A DNA stretch of 64,000 nt from the NCBI GenBank assembly GCA_963796325.1, contig CAWCLF010000001.1, forward strand, positions 1 to 64,000. The letters run 5' to 3'. Each line of letters begins with the position of its first letter. The stretch's first letter is position 1. Below are positions 1 through 9,393 of this stretch, in pieces. Source of the stretch: CAVYGN01 sp963796325 (GTDB taxonomy: Bacteria; Spirochaetota; Brevinematia; Brevinematales; JAOACQ01). The notes under the pieces are model-generated. The model was not told the origin of the DNA and made no database searches. It worked only from the letters and a program-made list of their open reading frames with translations. The position numbers were made by a program, and so were the translations under genes.

Positions 1-12
1 TTTCTCCCTAAA

Positions 13-1544
<1,532 letters not shown>

Positions 1545-1588
1545 AAAAATTATTATCATTTCTTAGTTTGACCTGTTTCATCCATATC

Positions 1589-1653
1589 GCCTGTCTTTCA
1601 ACAGGCAATATTCTTAAGAAATTGTTTGGCTTTACCTTACTGTGAGGTAAGGT
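1589..1653 (-). other. rRNA leader stem-loops
   Basis: Two perfect hairpins lie just upstream of the 16S gene. One is GCCTGT/ACAGGC (1589-1594 with 1601-1606, loop CTTTCA on the plus strand). The other is ACCTTAC/GTAAGGT (1634-1640 with 1647-1653). Both lie inside the predicted rRNA leader between promoter and gene, so they are probably part of the processed leader. The processing role is inferred from position only. Confidence 0.5.
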
Positions 1654-1761
1654 TTGGCCTCGCACTGGACTCTCACCTTAGTTCTATTACCTATCTATTT
1701 CCCCTCTCCCTCATGCTCCCTTCCCAGGGCTCCATCCTGCTAAATTACGGGGAAAAACAAT

Positions 1762-1783
1762 CCGCCTGCCTTTCAGCAGGCGG
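1762..1783 (-). other. promoter-proximal rRNA leader hairpin
   Basis: Perfect 8-bp stem CCGCCTGC/GCAGGCGG (1762-1769 with 1776-1783) with the same six-base loop, CTTTCA, as the hairpin at 1589-1606. It falls at the very start of the predicted rRNA transcript, about 7 bp downstream of the -10 box. It has no following U-run, so it is not a simple terminator. It could stabilise the 5' end or take part in leader processing. Confidence 0.5.
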
Positions 1784-1788
1784 GAAGT

Positions 1789-1818
1789 AGTATAACATAA
1801 AAAGCCCTTTTATGTCAA
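1789..1818 (-). promoter_or_regulatory. sigma-70 type rRNA promoter
   Basis: On the minus strand, TTGACA (1813-1818) and TATACT (1789-1794) are separated by 18 bp, pointing into the 16S gene. The -35 box is consensus and the -10 box differs at one position. The AT-rich sequence just upstream (1819-1860) could act as an UP element. It would give a leader of roughly 240 nt before the 16S 5' end. Confidence 0.7.
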
Positions 1819-1940
1819 AAATAAGAATCTTTCAAATTTAGATGGAAATTTTACACCGGGAGAATTATTAATAGATATCTGATAATCGATCTTAATATAA
1901 TAATATAAATCAATTAAGGCAAGATATTAATAGAGTAGTT

Positions 1941-1976
1941 CCCTTAGGGCCCTGAAGGTCCCTAAGGACCTAAGGG
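1941..1976. repeat. nested palindrome of CCTWAGG units
   Basis: CCCTTAGG (1941-1948) is complementary to CCTAAGGG (1969-1976), and inside it AGGTCC (1956-1961) pairs with GGACCT (1966-1971) around CTAA. The unit CCTTAGG/CCTAAGG occurs three times. It sits in the gene-free interval 1820-2172 between the rRNA promoter and the first plus-strand gene. No function can be assigned; alternative hairpins could form in RNA of either strand. Confidence 0.5.
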
Positions 1977-2012
1977 CTAATAACCGGTTTTTCACAAAAC
2001 CGCCCAATGGGC

Positions 2013-2043
2013 CCTGCCTTACCTAGCCAAAAGGCAGGTTTTT
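2013..2043 (+). terminator. rho-independent terminator-like hairpin
   Basis: CCTGCCTT (2013-2020) pairs perfectly with AAGGCAGG (2031-2038) and is followed by five T (2039-2043). In sequence it is a plus-strand intrinsic terminator, but no plus-strand gene lies to its left in this window. It may end a small transcript starting in 1850-1990, or protect the next gene from read-through. The rest of 1820-2172 is AT-rich and shows no reading frame worth reporting. Confidence 0.55.
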
Positions 2044-2172
2044 AGAAGTGCCCCATAATTATTTCTTTATGAAAACTATAAAGAAAATTAAAAAAAGACT
2101 TGAATAAAACCCGCACTGAAAGTAAGATATAATAATCAACATATAATTGGTAATATATTCAGGGGCAAATAT

Positions 2173-2790
2173 TTGAATATATGGAAAAGAATAAAATCGC
2201 CGATTTCATGCTTTCCTCCTTATATTGATCCGCTAAACGATGAATGTTATTACGCAAGAGAATATCATCCCGGCAGAGGTTTTTTTTACAGCGAGTCGAA
2301 CCAGTTAGTAAAAAACTTCAAACTGGATACGATCGAACGCCCGGATCTTCAAAAATACAAATCATCTTCAATAGACAAATTCGCAGAAGAATTGAACCAG
2401 TACTTTAAAGAAAATATTAAATTTTACATTGCATTTATTCCGCCGTCTAAAATAAGGTCCGATATACGATATGACGACCGCATGGAACGGACACTGAATA
2501 AACTGTGTAAAATAAACCCGAATATTTTTATTGAGGAACCCGTATTATTAAAAAAAAGCCGGCCTGCATGCCACAGGGGAGGCCCGCGGTATATCAGCGG
2601 CCTTATGGCAAATTATGAATGGAAGGGTTTCATAAACAGGGGGATACACAGGATTTATATAATCGACGATGTAATAACAACAGGATCTCATTTTAAAGCA
2701 TACAAAAATTTTATAACTCTAAATCATGAACCTGTTGAAGTGATCGGTTTGTTCTGGGCAACTACCGTCGATAATATTGAACCGCTCTAA
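2173..2790 (+). CDS. phosphoribosyltransferase-like protein
   Basis: A 205-residue soluble protein. Near residues 160-172 it has IIDDVITTGSH, the PRPP-binding loop of type I phosphoribosyltransferases: hydrophobics, two acidic residues, then TTG. The preceding RGGPRYISG segment resembles the middle of ComF/GntX-like proteins, but the zinc-finger N-terminus of ComF is absent. The start is TTG at 2173, supported by AGGGG at 2161-2165; no ATG in frame lies nearby. It stands alone, 150 bp ahead of the pantothenate kinase operon. The motif makes PRPP chemistry likely, but the acceptor base or amine is unknown. It could be a divergent ComF-like protein that has lost catalysis. Confidence 0.6.
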   Translation: MNIWKRIKSPISCFPPYIDPLNDECYYAREYHPGRGFFYSESNQLVKNFKLDTIERPDLQKYKSSSIDKFAEELNQYFKENIKFYIAFIPPSKIRSDIRYDDRMERTLNKLCKINPNIFIEEPVLLKKSRPACHRGGPRYISGLMANYEWKGFINRGIHRIYIIDDVITTGSHFKAYKNFITLNHEPVEVIGLFWATTVDNIEPL

Positions 2791-2957
2791 CACCGGCAGA
2801 CGATCGGGCAGGGCTCATGCAAATATTTTTCCCGCCCGGGCTTGAACAAAATATCCGTAATATTTAATTTATTATAGGAGCTTCTAAAATATACCCTCCG
2901 GGCACACGCCCTTCGGATAGGAAGCCCCTGCCCTTACTAGTGACGGGAGGAATTCTT

Positions 2958-3794
2958 ATGATAATCGGGATAGATATCGGAGGATCTTCGACAAAAATAG
3001 TCGGCCTTTGTGAAGGAAAAATTTATGGATTCCTGACAATACGGGCAAGCGAACCGGTTGCTTCCGCCTCGGGAGCGCTTGGCGGATTTTTGGATTCATG
3101 CAAATTATCTGTAAAAGATATTGAAAATATAATTATTACCGGCGTAGGAGCTTCCTTTATAAAATCCGGCATTATCGGAATTCCCGTATCAAGAGTCGAT
3201 GAATTCCGTGCAATCGGGCTCGGAGGACTTTATTTATCCCGCAGGGATGAAGCTGTAGTTGTAAGCATAGGAACGGGAACAGCGATTATTAAGGCCGAAG
3301 GAGAAAATATCACGCATCTGGGCGGAACCGGAGTCGGAGGCGGAACCCTTTTCGGACTTGCAAAATGTCTAATCAGCAGTAATGATTTGAACAATATTTT
3401 AGAAATGGCCGATTCGGGGAAACTGGAAAATATCGACCTGTATGTAAGCGATATATCAAAAAACAGGGTCGGCAACCTGCCTTTTGATACAACTGCTTCG
3501 AATTTCGGCAAAATAAGCGAGAAAGCGACTAAAAACGATTTCGCCTTAGGCATAATCAATTTAGTGTTTGAGACAATAGGAACGGTCGCATCATTCGCAT
3601 CTAAACTAAATAACAACTCCTGCATAGTAATAACCGGAGCGCTGGCTTCCATACCAATAGCAAAAAAAATATTGAAAAAAGTTTCGGGAATATTCGGAGT
3701 GCCTTTTCTCATTCCTCATAATGCCTCTTACGCAACAGCTGTCGGAGCGGCATTGTCCGTTCGTTCAAAAAAAATTCAGGGAGAAAGTTTATGA
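2958..3794 (+). CDS. coaW: type II pantothenate kinase
   Basis: Phosphorylates pantothenate, the first step of CoA synthesis. The 278-residue protein has the ASKHA fold signatures: GIDIGGSSTK (residues 4-13, phosphate 1), a phosphate-2 type SIGTGTA segment (about 100-106) and the glycine-rich HLGGTGVGGGTLFGL stretch typical of type II enzymes (S. aureus CoaW and eukaryotic PanK). Type III (CoaX) has different signatures. A longer frame opens at GTG 2940, but ATG 2958 follows GGGAGG (2945-2950) at correct spacing, so 2958 is preferred. It shares ATGA with the next gene, so the two are translationally coupled. It complements panC at 56215 in the same pathway. Confidence 0.88.
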   Translation: MIIGIDIGGSSTKIVGLCEGKIYGFLTIRASEPVASASGALGGFLDSCKLSVKDIENIIITGVGASFIKSGIIGIPVSRVDEFRAIGLGGLYLSRRDEAVVVSIGTGTAIIKAEGENITHLGGTGVGGGTLFGLAKCLISSNDLNNILEMADSGKLENIDLYVSDISKNRVGNLPFDTTASNFGKISEKATKNDFALGIINLVFETIGTVASFASKLNNNSCIVITGALASIPIAKKILKKVSGIFGVPFLIPHNASYATAVGAALSVRSKKIQGESL

Positions 3795-4444
3795 AAATTG
3801 CTTTAATAACCGGAATAAGCAGGGGGATCGGAATGGCAACAGCCGAACTTTTCCTTTCAAAGGGATGGCATGTGATAGGAACCTCAACTTCCGGGAAGGC
3901 GTCAATCAGGGACCGGAATATGGAAACATATAAACTTGATATGCTTGAAGATAATTCTATCCAGGTATTTTTTCAAACGATAAGGAATTCCGCTAAAAAA
4001 ATAGATCTGCTTGTCAATAATGCCGGCATCAGCCTTGACAGGAATGAAAACATTAATACCGATACTCTTAAAAAAACTCTCCAGGTTAATCTTATAGGCG
4101 TAATCGACCTTACCGAAAACTTGCTCTGCTGTATTCAGAGCGGAGGCCATATTATTAATGTATCATCGACAGTCGGTTCAATAACCGCTTATTCGACACC
4201 TTACGCACCTTCATATGCAATTTCCAAAACGGCACTTAATATGTATACAAGAATACTGGCATCAAGACTGAGGGAGAAAAATATCACCGTATCCTCCATA
4301 CATCCCGGATGGGTAAAAACAGATATGGGCGGCAGAATGGCCCCGAGAGAACCGTCTGCTGCCGCAATGGATATTTACACGCTTGCCACTTCGAGTATAG
4401 AATCAGGATTCTTCTGGTACAAGGGGAAAAAAACAAACTGGTAG
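3791..4444 (+). CDS. short-chain dehydrogenase/reductase
   Basis: A 217-residue classical SDR. It has the TGISRGIG nucleotide-binding motif at residues 7-14, a central NNAG (about 76-79), the catalytic Ser in NVSSTVGS and the YxxxK pair in SYAISKTA (about 140). It ends with the PGWVKTDMGG segment usual for the family. The substrate cannot be read from the sequence. The start overlaps the coaW stop (ATGA), so it is co-translated with pantothenate kinase; that link does not by itself show a role in CoA metabolism. At 217 residues it is on the short side of the family but all catalytic elements are present. Confidence 0.85.
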   Translation: MKIALITGISRGIGMATAELFLSKGWHVIGTSTSGKASIRDRNMETYKLDMLEDNSIQVFFQTIRNSAKKIDLLVNNAGISLDRNENINTDTLKKTLQVNLIGVIDLTENLLCCIQSGGHIINVSSTVGSITAYSTPYAPSYAISKTALNMYTRILASRLREKNITVSSIHPGWVKTDMGGRMAPREPSAAAMDIYTLATSSIESGFFWYKGKKTNW

Positions 4445-4464
4445 ATTATTATCAATACTTCGCC

Positions 4465-4493
4465 TTGATAGTTTTTTTATTTCCCTATAAAAT
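4465..4493 (+). promoter_or_regulatory. putative aspS promoter
   Basis: TTGATA (4465-4470) and TAAAAT (4488-4493) with a 17-bp spacer, about 38 bp upstream of the aspS start. Both boxes are one mismatch from consensus. The short gap after the SDR stop makes partial read-through from coaW also possible. Confidence 0.45.
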
Positions 4494-4531
4494 ATACCGG
4501 TTTACATCGACCTGGTGTGGAGGAATTATAT

Positions 4532-6322
4532 ATGATTACCAGAGGGCAGCAGCGGACTTTATACTGCGGAGAGATCAATAAAGACAACCTTGTCGGCAAG
4601 AAAATTGTCATAAACGGATGGGTGCAGAATTACAGAGACCATGGCGGTCTTACTTTTCTCGACGTACGCGACAGGAGCGGAATAATACAGCTGGTATTCG
4701 ATCCTCAAACCAATCCTGATGCTCTTGAAATTGCCAAAAAAACAAGGAGCGAAGATGTCATATCAGCGGGAGGGACTGTCTTATTAAGAACAGAAGAAAA
4801 TATTAATCCGAAAATCCCGACCGGAAGGTTTGAAGTCAAAATTGACAGGATAGATATTCTCAATAAATCGAAAACCCCTCCGTTTCAGATAGACCAGGAG
4901 GAAATCAGCGAAGAAATACGGCTGAAATACCGGTATCTTGATATCCGCAGGCCGCAGATGTATCAAAATCTCTATATGAGGCACAAAATTGTCAACACCA
5001 TACGCAATTTTATGGACGAAAACAATTTTCTTGAAGTAGAAACACCTGTACTTAACAAATCCACGCCCGAGGGGGCCCGGGATTTTCTCGTGCCGTCCCG
5101 CCTTGCGCCCGGCACTTTTTACGCCCTTCCTCAATCGCCTCAATTATTCAAACAGATATTAATGGTAGGTGGGATAGACAGGTATTACCAGATTGCCAAA
5201 TGTTTCCGCGATGAAGATCTGCGCGCCGACAGGCAGCTCGAATTCACCCAGATCGATATCGAAATGTCCTTTATTACGGAAGATGACATAATAAGCCTTA
5301 TGGAAAAAATGATATCAAGAACACTTGAAGAGAATTATAACATTAAAATCAAGTTGCCGATAAAAAGGATTACTTATAAGGAAGCTATCGATAAATACGG
5401 AATCGACAGGCCCGATCTGCGCTTCGGCCTTGAAATCGTCGATGTCACGGATATAGTCAGGAACAGCGATTTTTCAGTATTTAAAAACGTCGCAGGAGCC
5501 GGCGGAATGATAAAATGCATCCCTGTTCCTGAAGGCAGCCGTCTGTCCAGGAAAGACCTTGATGATCTTATCGCTTTCTGCGGCAAATACGGTTCAAAGG
5601 GTATGGCATGGATGAGGATGAAAGGCGGCAAGCTGGAATCCAATATAGTCAAGTATTTCTCCGATGAAATTCAAAAAAATCTCATAAAATCGACAGGCGC
5701 TAAAGAGGATTACGTGCTTCTTTTTATAGGCGATGCCGTCAAAAAAATAGTTTACGATTCTATCTCCAATCTCAGGCTTAATATTGGAGACAGATTCGGC
5801 CTGAGAGACAAAAACAGGATGGAATTTGTATGGGTTGTCGACTTTCCATTATTTGAATGGAACACGGACGAAAATCGCTGGGATGCCGTCCACCACCCTT
5901 TCACGGCTCCTAAAGTAGAGGATCTGGAGCTCATGGATAAAGATCCGGGTAATGTGCGCTCAGATGCATACGACCTCATATTAAACGGAATAGAATTGGG
6001 AGGGGGCAGCATCAGAATACATAACCCTGATATTCAGAAAAAGATTTTCAGCATATTGAAAATATCCGAAGAAGATGCCAAAGTAAAATTCGGTTTCCTC
6101 CTCGATGCGCTGAGTTACGGCGCCCCGCCCCATGGAGGTCTTGCATTCGGCCTTGACAGGATGGTAATGGAATTCCAGGGACTTTCAAACATCCGGGATG
6201 TAATTGCTTTCCCAAAAACACAAAAGGGCCAGGATATGATGTCGGAAACGCCTTCACGGGTTGCCAATAAGCAGCTTGAGGAATTAAGTATTAAAATCGT
6301 TGAAATTAAAGCTAATAAATAA
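4532..6322 (+). CDS. aspS: aspartyl-tRNA synthetase
   Basis: Class II aminoacyl-tRNA synthetase of 596 residues, the bacterial AspS length. An N-terminal OB anticodon-binding domain (about 1-110; GWVQNYRDHGGL near 30) is followed by the catalytic core with motif 2 (FRDEDLRADRQLEFTQ, about 215-230) and motif 3 (GLAFGLDRM near 540). The bacterial GAD insertion sits between them (about 280-420). ATG 4532 has GGAGG at 4519-4523; the longer frame from GTG 4517 would include that ribosome-binding site and is rejected. Whether it is discriminating or also charges tRNA-Asn cannot be told here; no gatCAB gene is in the window. Confidence 0.95.
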   Translation: MITRGQQRTLYCGEINKDNLVGKKIVINGWVQNYRDHGGLTFLDVRDRSGIIQLVFDPQTNPDALEIAKKTRSEDVISAGGTVLLRTEENINPKIPTGRFEVKIDRIDILNKSKTPPFQIDQEEISEEIRLKYRYLDIRRPQMYQNLYMRHKIVNTIRNFMDENNFLEVETPVLNKSTPEGARDFLVPSRLAPGTFYALPQSPQLFKQILMVGGIDRYYQIAKCFRDEDLRADRQLEFTQIDIEMSFITEDDIISLMEKMISRTLEENYNIKIKLPIKRITYKEAIDKYGIDRPDLRFGLEIVDVTDIVRNSDFSVFKNVAGAGGMIKCIPVPEGSRLSRKDLDDLIAFCGKYGSKGMAWMRMKGGKLESNIVKYFSDEIQKNLIKSTGAKEDYVLLFIGDAVKKIVYDSISNLRLNIGDRFGLRDKNRMEFVWVVDFPLFEWNTDENRWDAVHHPFTAPKVEDLELMDKDPGNVRSDAYDLILNGIELGGGSIRIHNPDIQKKIFSILKISEEDAKVKFGFLLDALSYGAPPHGGLAFGLDRMVMEFQGLSNIRDVIAFPKTQKGQDMMSETPSRVANKQLEELSIKIVEIKANK

Positions 6323-6348
6323 ATTAAGGCCGGAGGCATTATTTATTG

Positions 6349-7506
6349 ATGGAAGACAAAACGGTCGGTATAGTTGAGACCCGGTATTTCAGCCTGTCGG
6401 AAAATGGAGAGGATTATATCGAACTGGATTCGGGACGGAAATTCGGCCCGATCACCGTCGCCTATGAAACTTACGGCCGCCTGAATGAAAAAAAGACAAA
6501 CGCCGTATTGATCTGCCATGCTCTTTCCGGAGATTCTCATGCCGCAGGTTTCCATAAAAAAAAGGGGCACAACCCGGGCTGGTGGGAGAATTTTATCGGT
6601 CCCGGAAAAGCTATAGATTCCGAAAGATATTTTATTATCTGTTCCAACATACTCGGCGGATGCATGGGGACCACGGGTCCTTCATCTATCGACCCTTCAA
6701 TTTCAAAACCTTACGGAATCAGTTTCCCTGTTGTAACGATCGGCGATATGGTCAAGGTCCAGAAACGCCTTCTGGATTACCTGGGAATTAAAAAATTACT
6801 TTCAGTAGTCGGGGGTTCCATGGGAGGAATGCAGGTCATTGAATGGATCCTCCGTTATCCTAAAATCCCCGATTCCGGAATCGTCATAGCTTCAACCAGC
6901 CGTTCTTCAGCCCAGAGCATAGCATTCAACGCTGTTGGAAGAAAAGCAATAATATCGGATAAGAGGTGGCAAAACGGAAATTACTACGGGGGAAAAGTCC
7001 CCGCCGATGGCGTTTCAATAGCCCGCATGATCGGTCACATAACCTACCTCTCCGATGAATCAATGCATAAAAAATTCGGAAGAAGGCTGCAGGATAAAGA
7101 AGCTTTCAGTTTCGACTTTTCAAAGGAATTCGAAGTGGAAAGCTATCTTGACTACCAGGGATATAAATTCGTCGAAAGGTTTGACGCCAATACTTACCTT
7201 TATGCTACAAAAGCTATGGATTATTTCGATGCCGCCAGGTCATTCGGTAATGGAAGCCTGGAAAAGGCCTTTAACAGGACCAGGGCCAGGACTCTTATAT
7301 TATCCTTCAGTTCCGACTGGCTTTATCCTCCTTATCAATCCAAGGAAATTGTTGACGCCCTATTAAAGCAAGGCAAGGATGTCTCATATGTAAATATAGA
7401 AACATCATTCGGTCATGACGCTTTTCTGCTGGAAATCGATACGGAAGCCCGCATCATCAGCAGATACCTTCAGGCCACATTCAATAAATATTACGAAAAG
7501 GGGTAA
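6349..7506 (+). CDS. metX: homoserine O-acetyltransferase
   Basis: Alpha/beta-hydrolase that acylates homoserine for methionine synthesis. The 385-residue protein has the nucleophile elbow VGGSMGGMQ (Ser157), Asp323 in SSDWLYPP and His356 in FGHDAF, plus the family segments HALSGDSHAAG (about 57-67) and GGCMGTTGPSS (about 103-113). The acyl donor (acetyl versus succinyl) cannot be decided with certainty by eye. An upstream TTG at 6346 has slightly better spacing from GGAGG (6332-6336); the ATG at 6349 differs by one residue. metW follows 3 bp later, the classical metXW pair. Confidence 0.92.
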   Translation: MEDKTVGIVETRYFSLSENGEDYIELDSGRKFGPITVAYETYGRLNEKKTNAVLICHALSGDSHAAGFHKKKGHNPGWWENFIGPGKAIDSERYFIICSNILGGCMGTTGPSSIDPSISKPYGISFPVVTIGDMVKVQKRLLDYLGIKKLLSVVGGSMGGMQVIEWILRYPKIPDSGIVIASTSRSSAQSIAFNAVGRKAIISDKRWQNGNYYGGKVPADGVSIARMIGHITYLSDESMHKKFGRRLQDKEAFSFDFSKEFEVESYLDYQGYKFVERFDANTYLYATKAMDYFDAARSFGNGSLEKAFNRTRARTLILSFSSDWLYPPYQSKEIVDALLKQGKDVSYVNIETSFGHDAFLLEIDTEARIISRYLQATFNKYYEKG

Positions 7507-7509
7507 AGA

Positions 7510-8121
7510 ATGCAAAAACTCCTCGCTCTTCTTGAAAACAGGGCCGATCTATCTATCATTTACAACTGGATTGAAAGAGGGGCAAAAGTGCTGGATCTTG
7601 GATGCGGCGATGGAACTCTTCTCAGCTATCTTATCAGAAATAAAGCAGTCAGGGGAATGGGCATTGAAATCGATATGGACAGGATAGCAAGCTGCATTGA
7701 AAAAGGTATTCCTGTAATTGAACATGACCTCAATGACAGGTTTACAAATATAAAGGACAAGGCTTACGATTATGTTATATTAAGCCAGACCCTTCAGGAA
7801 CTATCTTATCCGGATCTTGTTATAGATGAAATACTGCGTATAGGCAATTACGGTATAGTCAGTTTTCCGAATTTCGGCTATTATCAGATCCGGTTGAAAT
7901 TATTCATGACCGGCCGGATGCCGAGTTCAAAGGCCCTTCCGCATAACTGGTATAATACTCCTAATATTCATCTTTTGACCCTGTCGGATTTTATAGATTT
8001 TTGCCGGTTAAGGTCAATTAAAATTATTAAAATATTCTACATCAGTGGAAATAAGCATAAGGCGGGAGTAATATTCCCTAATTTCTTTTCTGAAGCATGC
8101 GTCGTTCTTATTAAAAGGTAA
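7510..8121 (+). CDS. metW: methionine biosynthesis protein MetW
   Basis: SAM-dependent methyltransferase-fold protein of 203 residues with motif I VLDLGCGDGTLL (about 29-40), then the MetW-typical GMGIEIDMDRIASC and SQTLQEL segments and a conserved middle with PHNWYNTPNIH. MetW is nearly always next to metX and is thought to assist or activate MetX, although the exact reaction is not settled. The start lies 3 bp after the metX stop, so both are expressed from one message. The assignment rests on motif and neighbourhood together. Confidence 0.92.
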   Translation: MQKLLALLENRADLSIIYNWIERGAKVLDLGCGDGTLLSYLIRNKAVRGMGIEIDMDRIASCIEKGIPVIEHDLNDRFTNIKDKAYDYVILSQTLQELSYPDLVIDEILRIGNYGIVSFPNFGYYQIRLKLFMTGRMPSSKALPHNWYNTPNIHLLTLSDFIDFCRLRSIKIIKIFYISGNKHKAGVIFPNFFSEACVVLIKR

Positions 8122-8137
8122 TTATGAAAGGAAGGAT

Positions 8138-8425
8138 ATGAGTTATAAAAAAATTACTGCCGTTGTATCAGGAAGAGTTCAGGGGGTCGGGTTCCGGTAT
8201 TTTGTACTGAACAAGGCCGAGCTTTTAGATATTACAGGGTGGGTATCCAACCTTCCGGGCGGAGATGTCAAGGCAGTAGGTGTCGGCGATGAAGAAAGGA
8301 TCAAAGACTTTTTGCTTTATTTGAAAAAAGGGCCGTCAGGAGCTCATGTTATAAATATCGAATATAAAATTGAAGATGTGGAAAAGAATGATTTTGATTA
8401 TTTCGATATCAGATTTTCAGACTGA
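8138..8425 (+). CDS. acyP: acylphosphatase
   Basis: Small enzyme of 95 residues that hydrolyses acyl phosphates. The signature GRVQGVGFRYFV (about 11-22) carries the catalytic Arg, and TGWVSNLPGGDV (about 33-44) carries the catalytic Asn. The length is standard. GAAAGGAAG lies just upstream of the ATG. It follows metW by 16 bp and probably shares its transcript, though no pathway link to methionine synthesis is known. Confidence 0.93.
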   Translation: MSYKKITAVVSGRVQGVGFRYFVLNKAELLDITGWVSNLPGGDVKAVGVGDEERIKDFLLYLKKGPSGAHVINIEYKIEDVEKNDFDYFDIRFSD

Positions 8426-8502
8426 TATGAAAACACTTGTTTTAATTGGCCTGCATTCACAATCCGGCCGATAATAATATTATAGAAGGATCGGAGAATT
8501 GG

Positions 8503-9387
8503 ATGAAGCATCTTTTTTTGTTGTTTTTTACCTCGGGTCTTATTGTTCTAACAGGAATATGTTATTCTGAACAGGGGATCAGGGATTCCGCATGGGATAT
8601 CGATAAAAACATGAAGGGCGACCTGATTGAAAATGTGCCCGAATATAATAGTATTATAGACTGGACTACCGGCAAGGTCAGGACTGAGGTCTCAATTTCT
8701 ATCCAGGAAAACAACCCGAATATAGGAAAGATAGTTAATGATTACGAATCTCAAATAAGGGATGAGCTGCGTCAGAATTTAATAAAGGCAATGGGTTATG
8801 TCAGGGTTTCGGATCTTTATCTGCTGAAGGATTATTATTCGATTAAAAACGATGTGCGTTATGAGATCATTTCCTATGCCGATAAAGCTGTTTATTATCC
8901 GATGATAGAGAAGAATAGAACTGTTTTCGGAGTCGCAGAACTTAAAATTTTCGGTCATGAGGGAATTGCCGACGTGTTTTTCCGTGATCTCGAAAAGAAA
9001 AATTTGACAAACTATATTCAAACCGAGTCTATTCAGCCGGAGTATTTTGAAGGCCTCATCATAGACACTCTTTCCTATACGGAATTTAAACCGAGCATCC
9101 AGATGAGAATATTCGATGAAGACGGAGTTCTTCTTTACGGACCTGAAACGGTCGACAAGGAATCTCTTGAAAAATACGGAATTTGCGAATATACGACGAG
9201 CCTTAATTATGCCTTTATGTCGCCAAGATGCGGCGAGAGAGTATTTTATACGATACCTTACAGCCTGACAGGGAAAATGAATACCGGCTTTATTTTAAAC
9301 AACCAGGATGCCGCACGGCTTTTCGCAAATCCCAGGACAGTCAGTAATATCGATCAATCCCGGGTAATCGTTGTAAAATCACCCTGA
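8503..9387 (+). CDS. secreted protein of unknown function, paired with CHAT gene
   Basis: A 294-residue protein that I do not recognise as a named family. It starts with a Sec signal (MKHLFLLFFTSGLIVLTG, cleavage near CYSE; a lipobox-like LTGIC is possible). ATG 8503 is preferred over the upstream 8446 because it begins the signal peptide. After the signal comes an IDWTTGKVRTEVSISI strand that faintly resembles LPP20-type lipoproteins, then a mixed alpha/beta body. The next gene starts 6 bp after its stop, so the two are almost certainly co-expressed. It could be an envelope partner or substrate of the CHAT protein. Basis for the pairing: gene order only. Confidence 0.6.
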   Translation: MKHLFLLFFTSGLIVLTGICYSEQGIRDSAWDIDKNMKGDLIENVPEYNSIIDWTTGKVRTEVSISIQENNPNIGKIVNDYESQIRDELRQNLIKAMGYVRVSDLYLLKDYYSIKNDVRYEIISYADKAVYYPMIEKNRTVFGVAELKIFGHEGIADVFFRDLEKKNLTNYIQTESIQPEYFEGLIIDTLSYTEFKPSIQMRIFDEDGVLLYGPETVDKESLEKYGICEYTTSLNYAFMSPRCGERVFYTIPYSLTGKMNTGFILNNQDAARLFANPRTVSNIDQSRVIVVKSP

Positions 9388-9393
9388 AAATAT

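Noticed and set aside
3230..3712. 160-residue minus-strand frame
   Set aside because: Antisense shadow of the pantothenate kinase gene.
6323..6348. SAM riboswitch before metX
   Set aside because: Only 26 bases separate aspS and metX, too short for a riboswitch.
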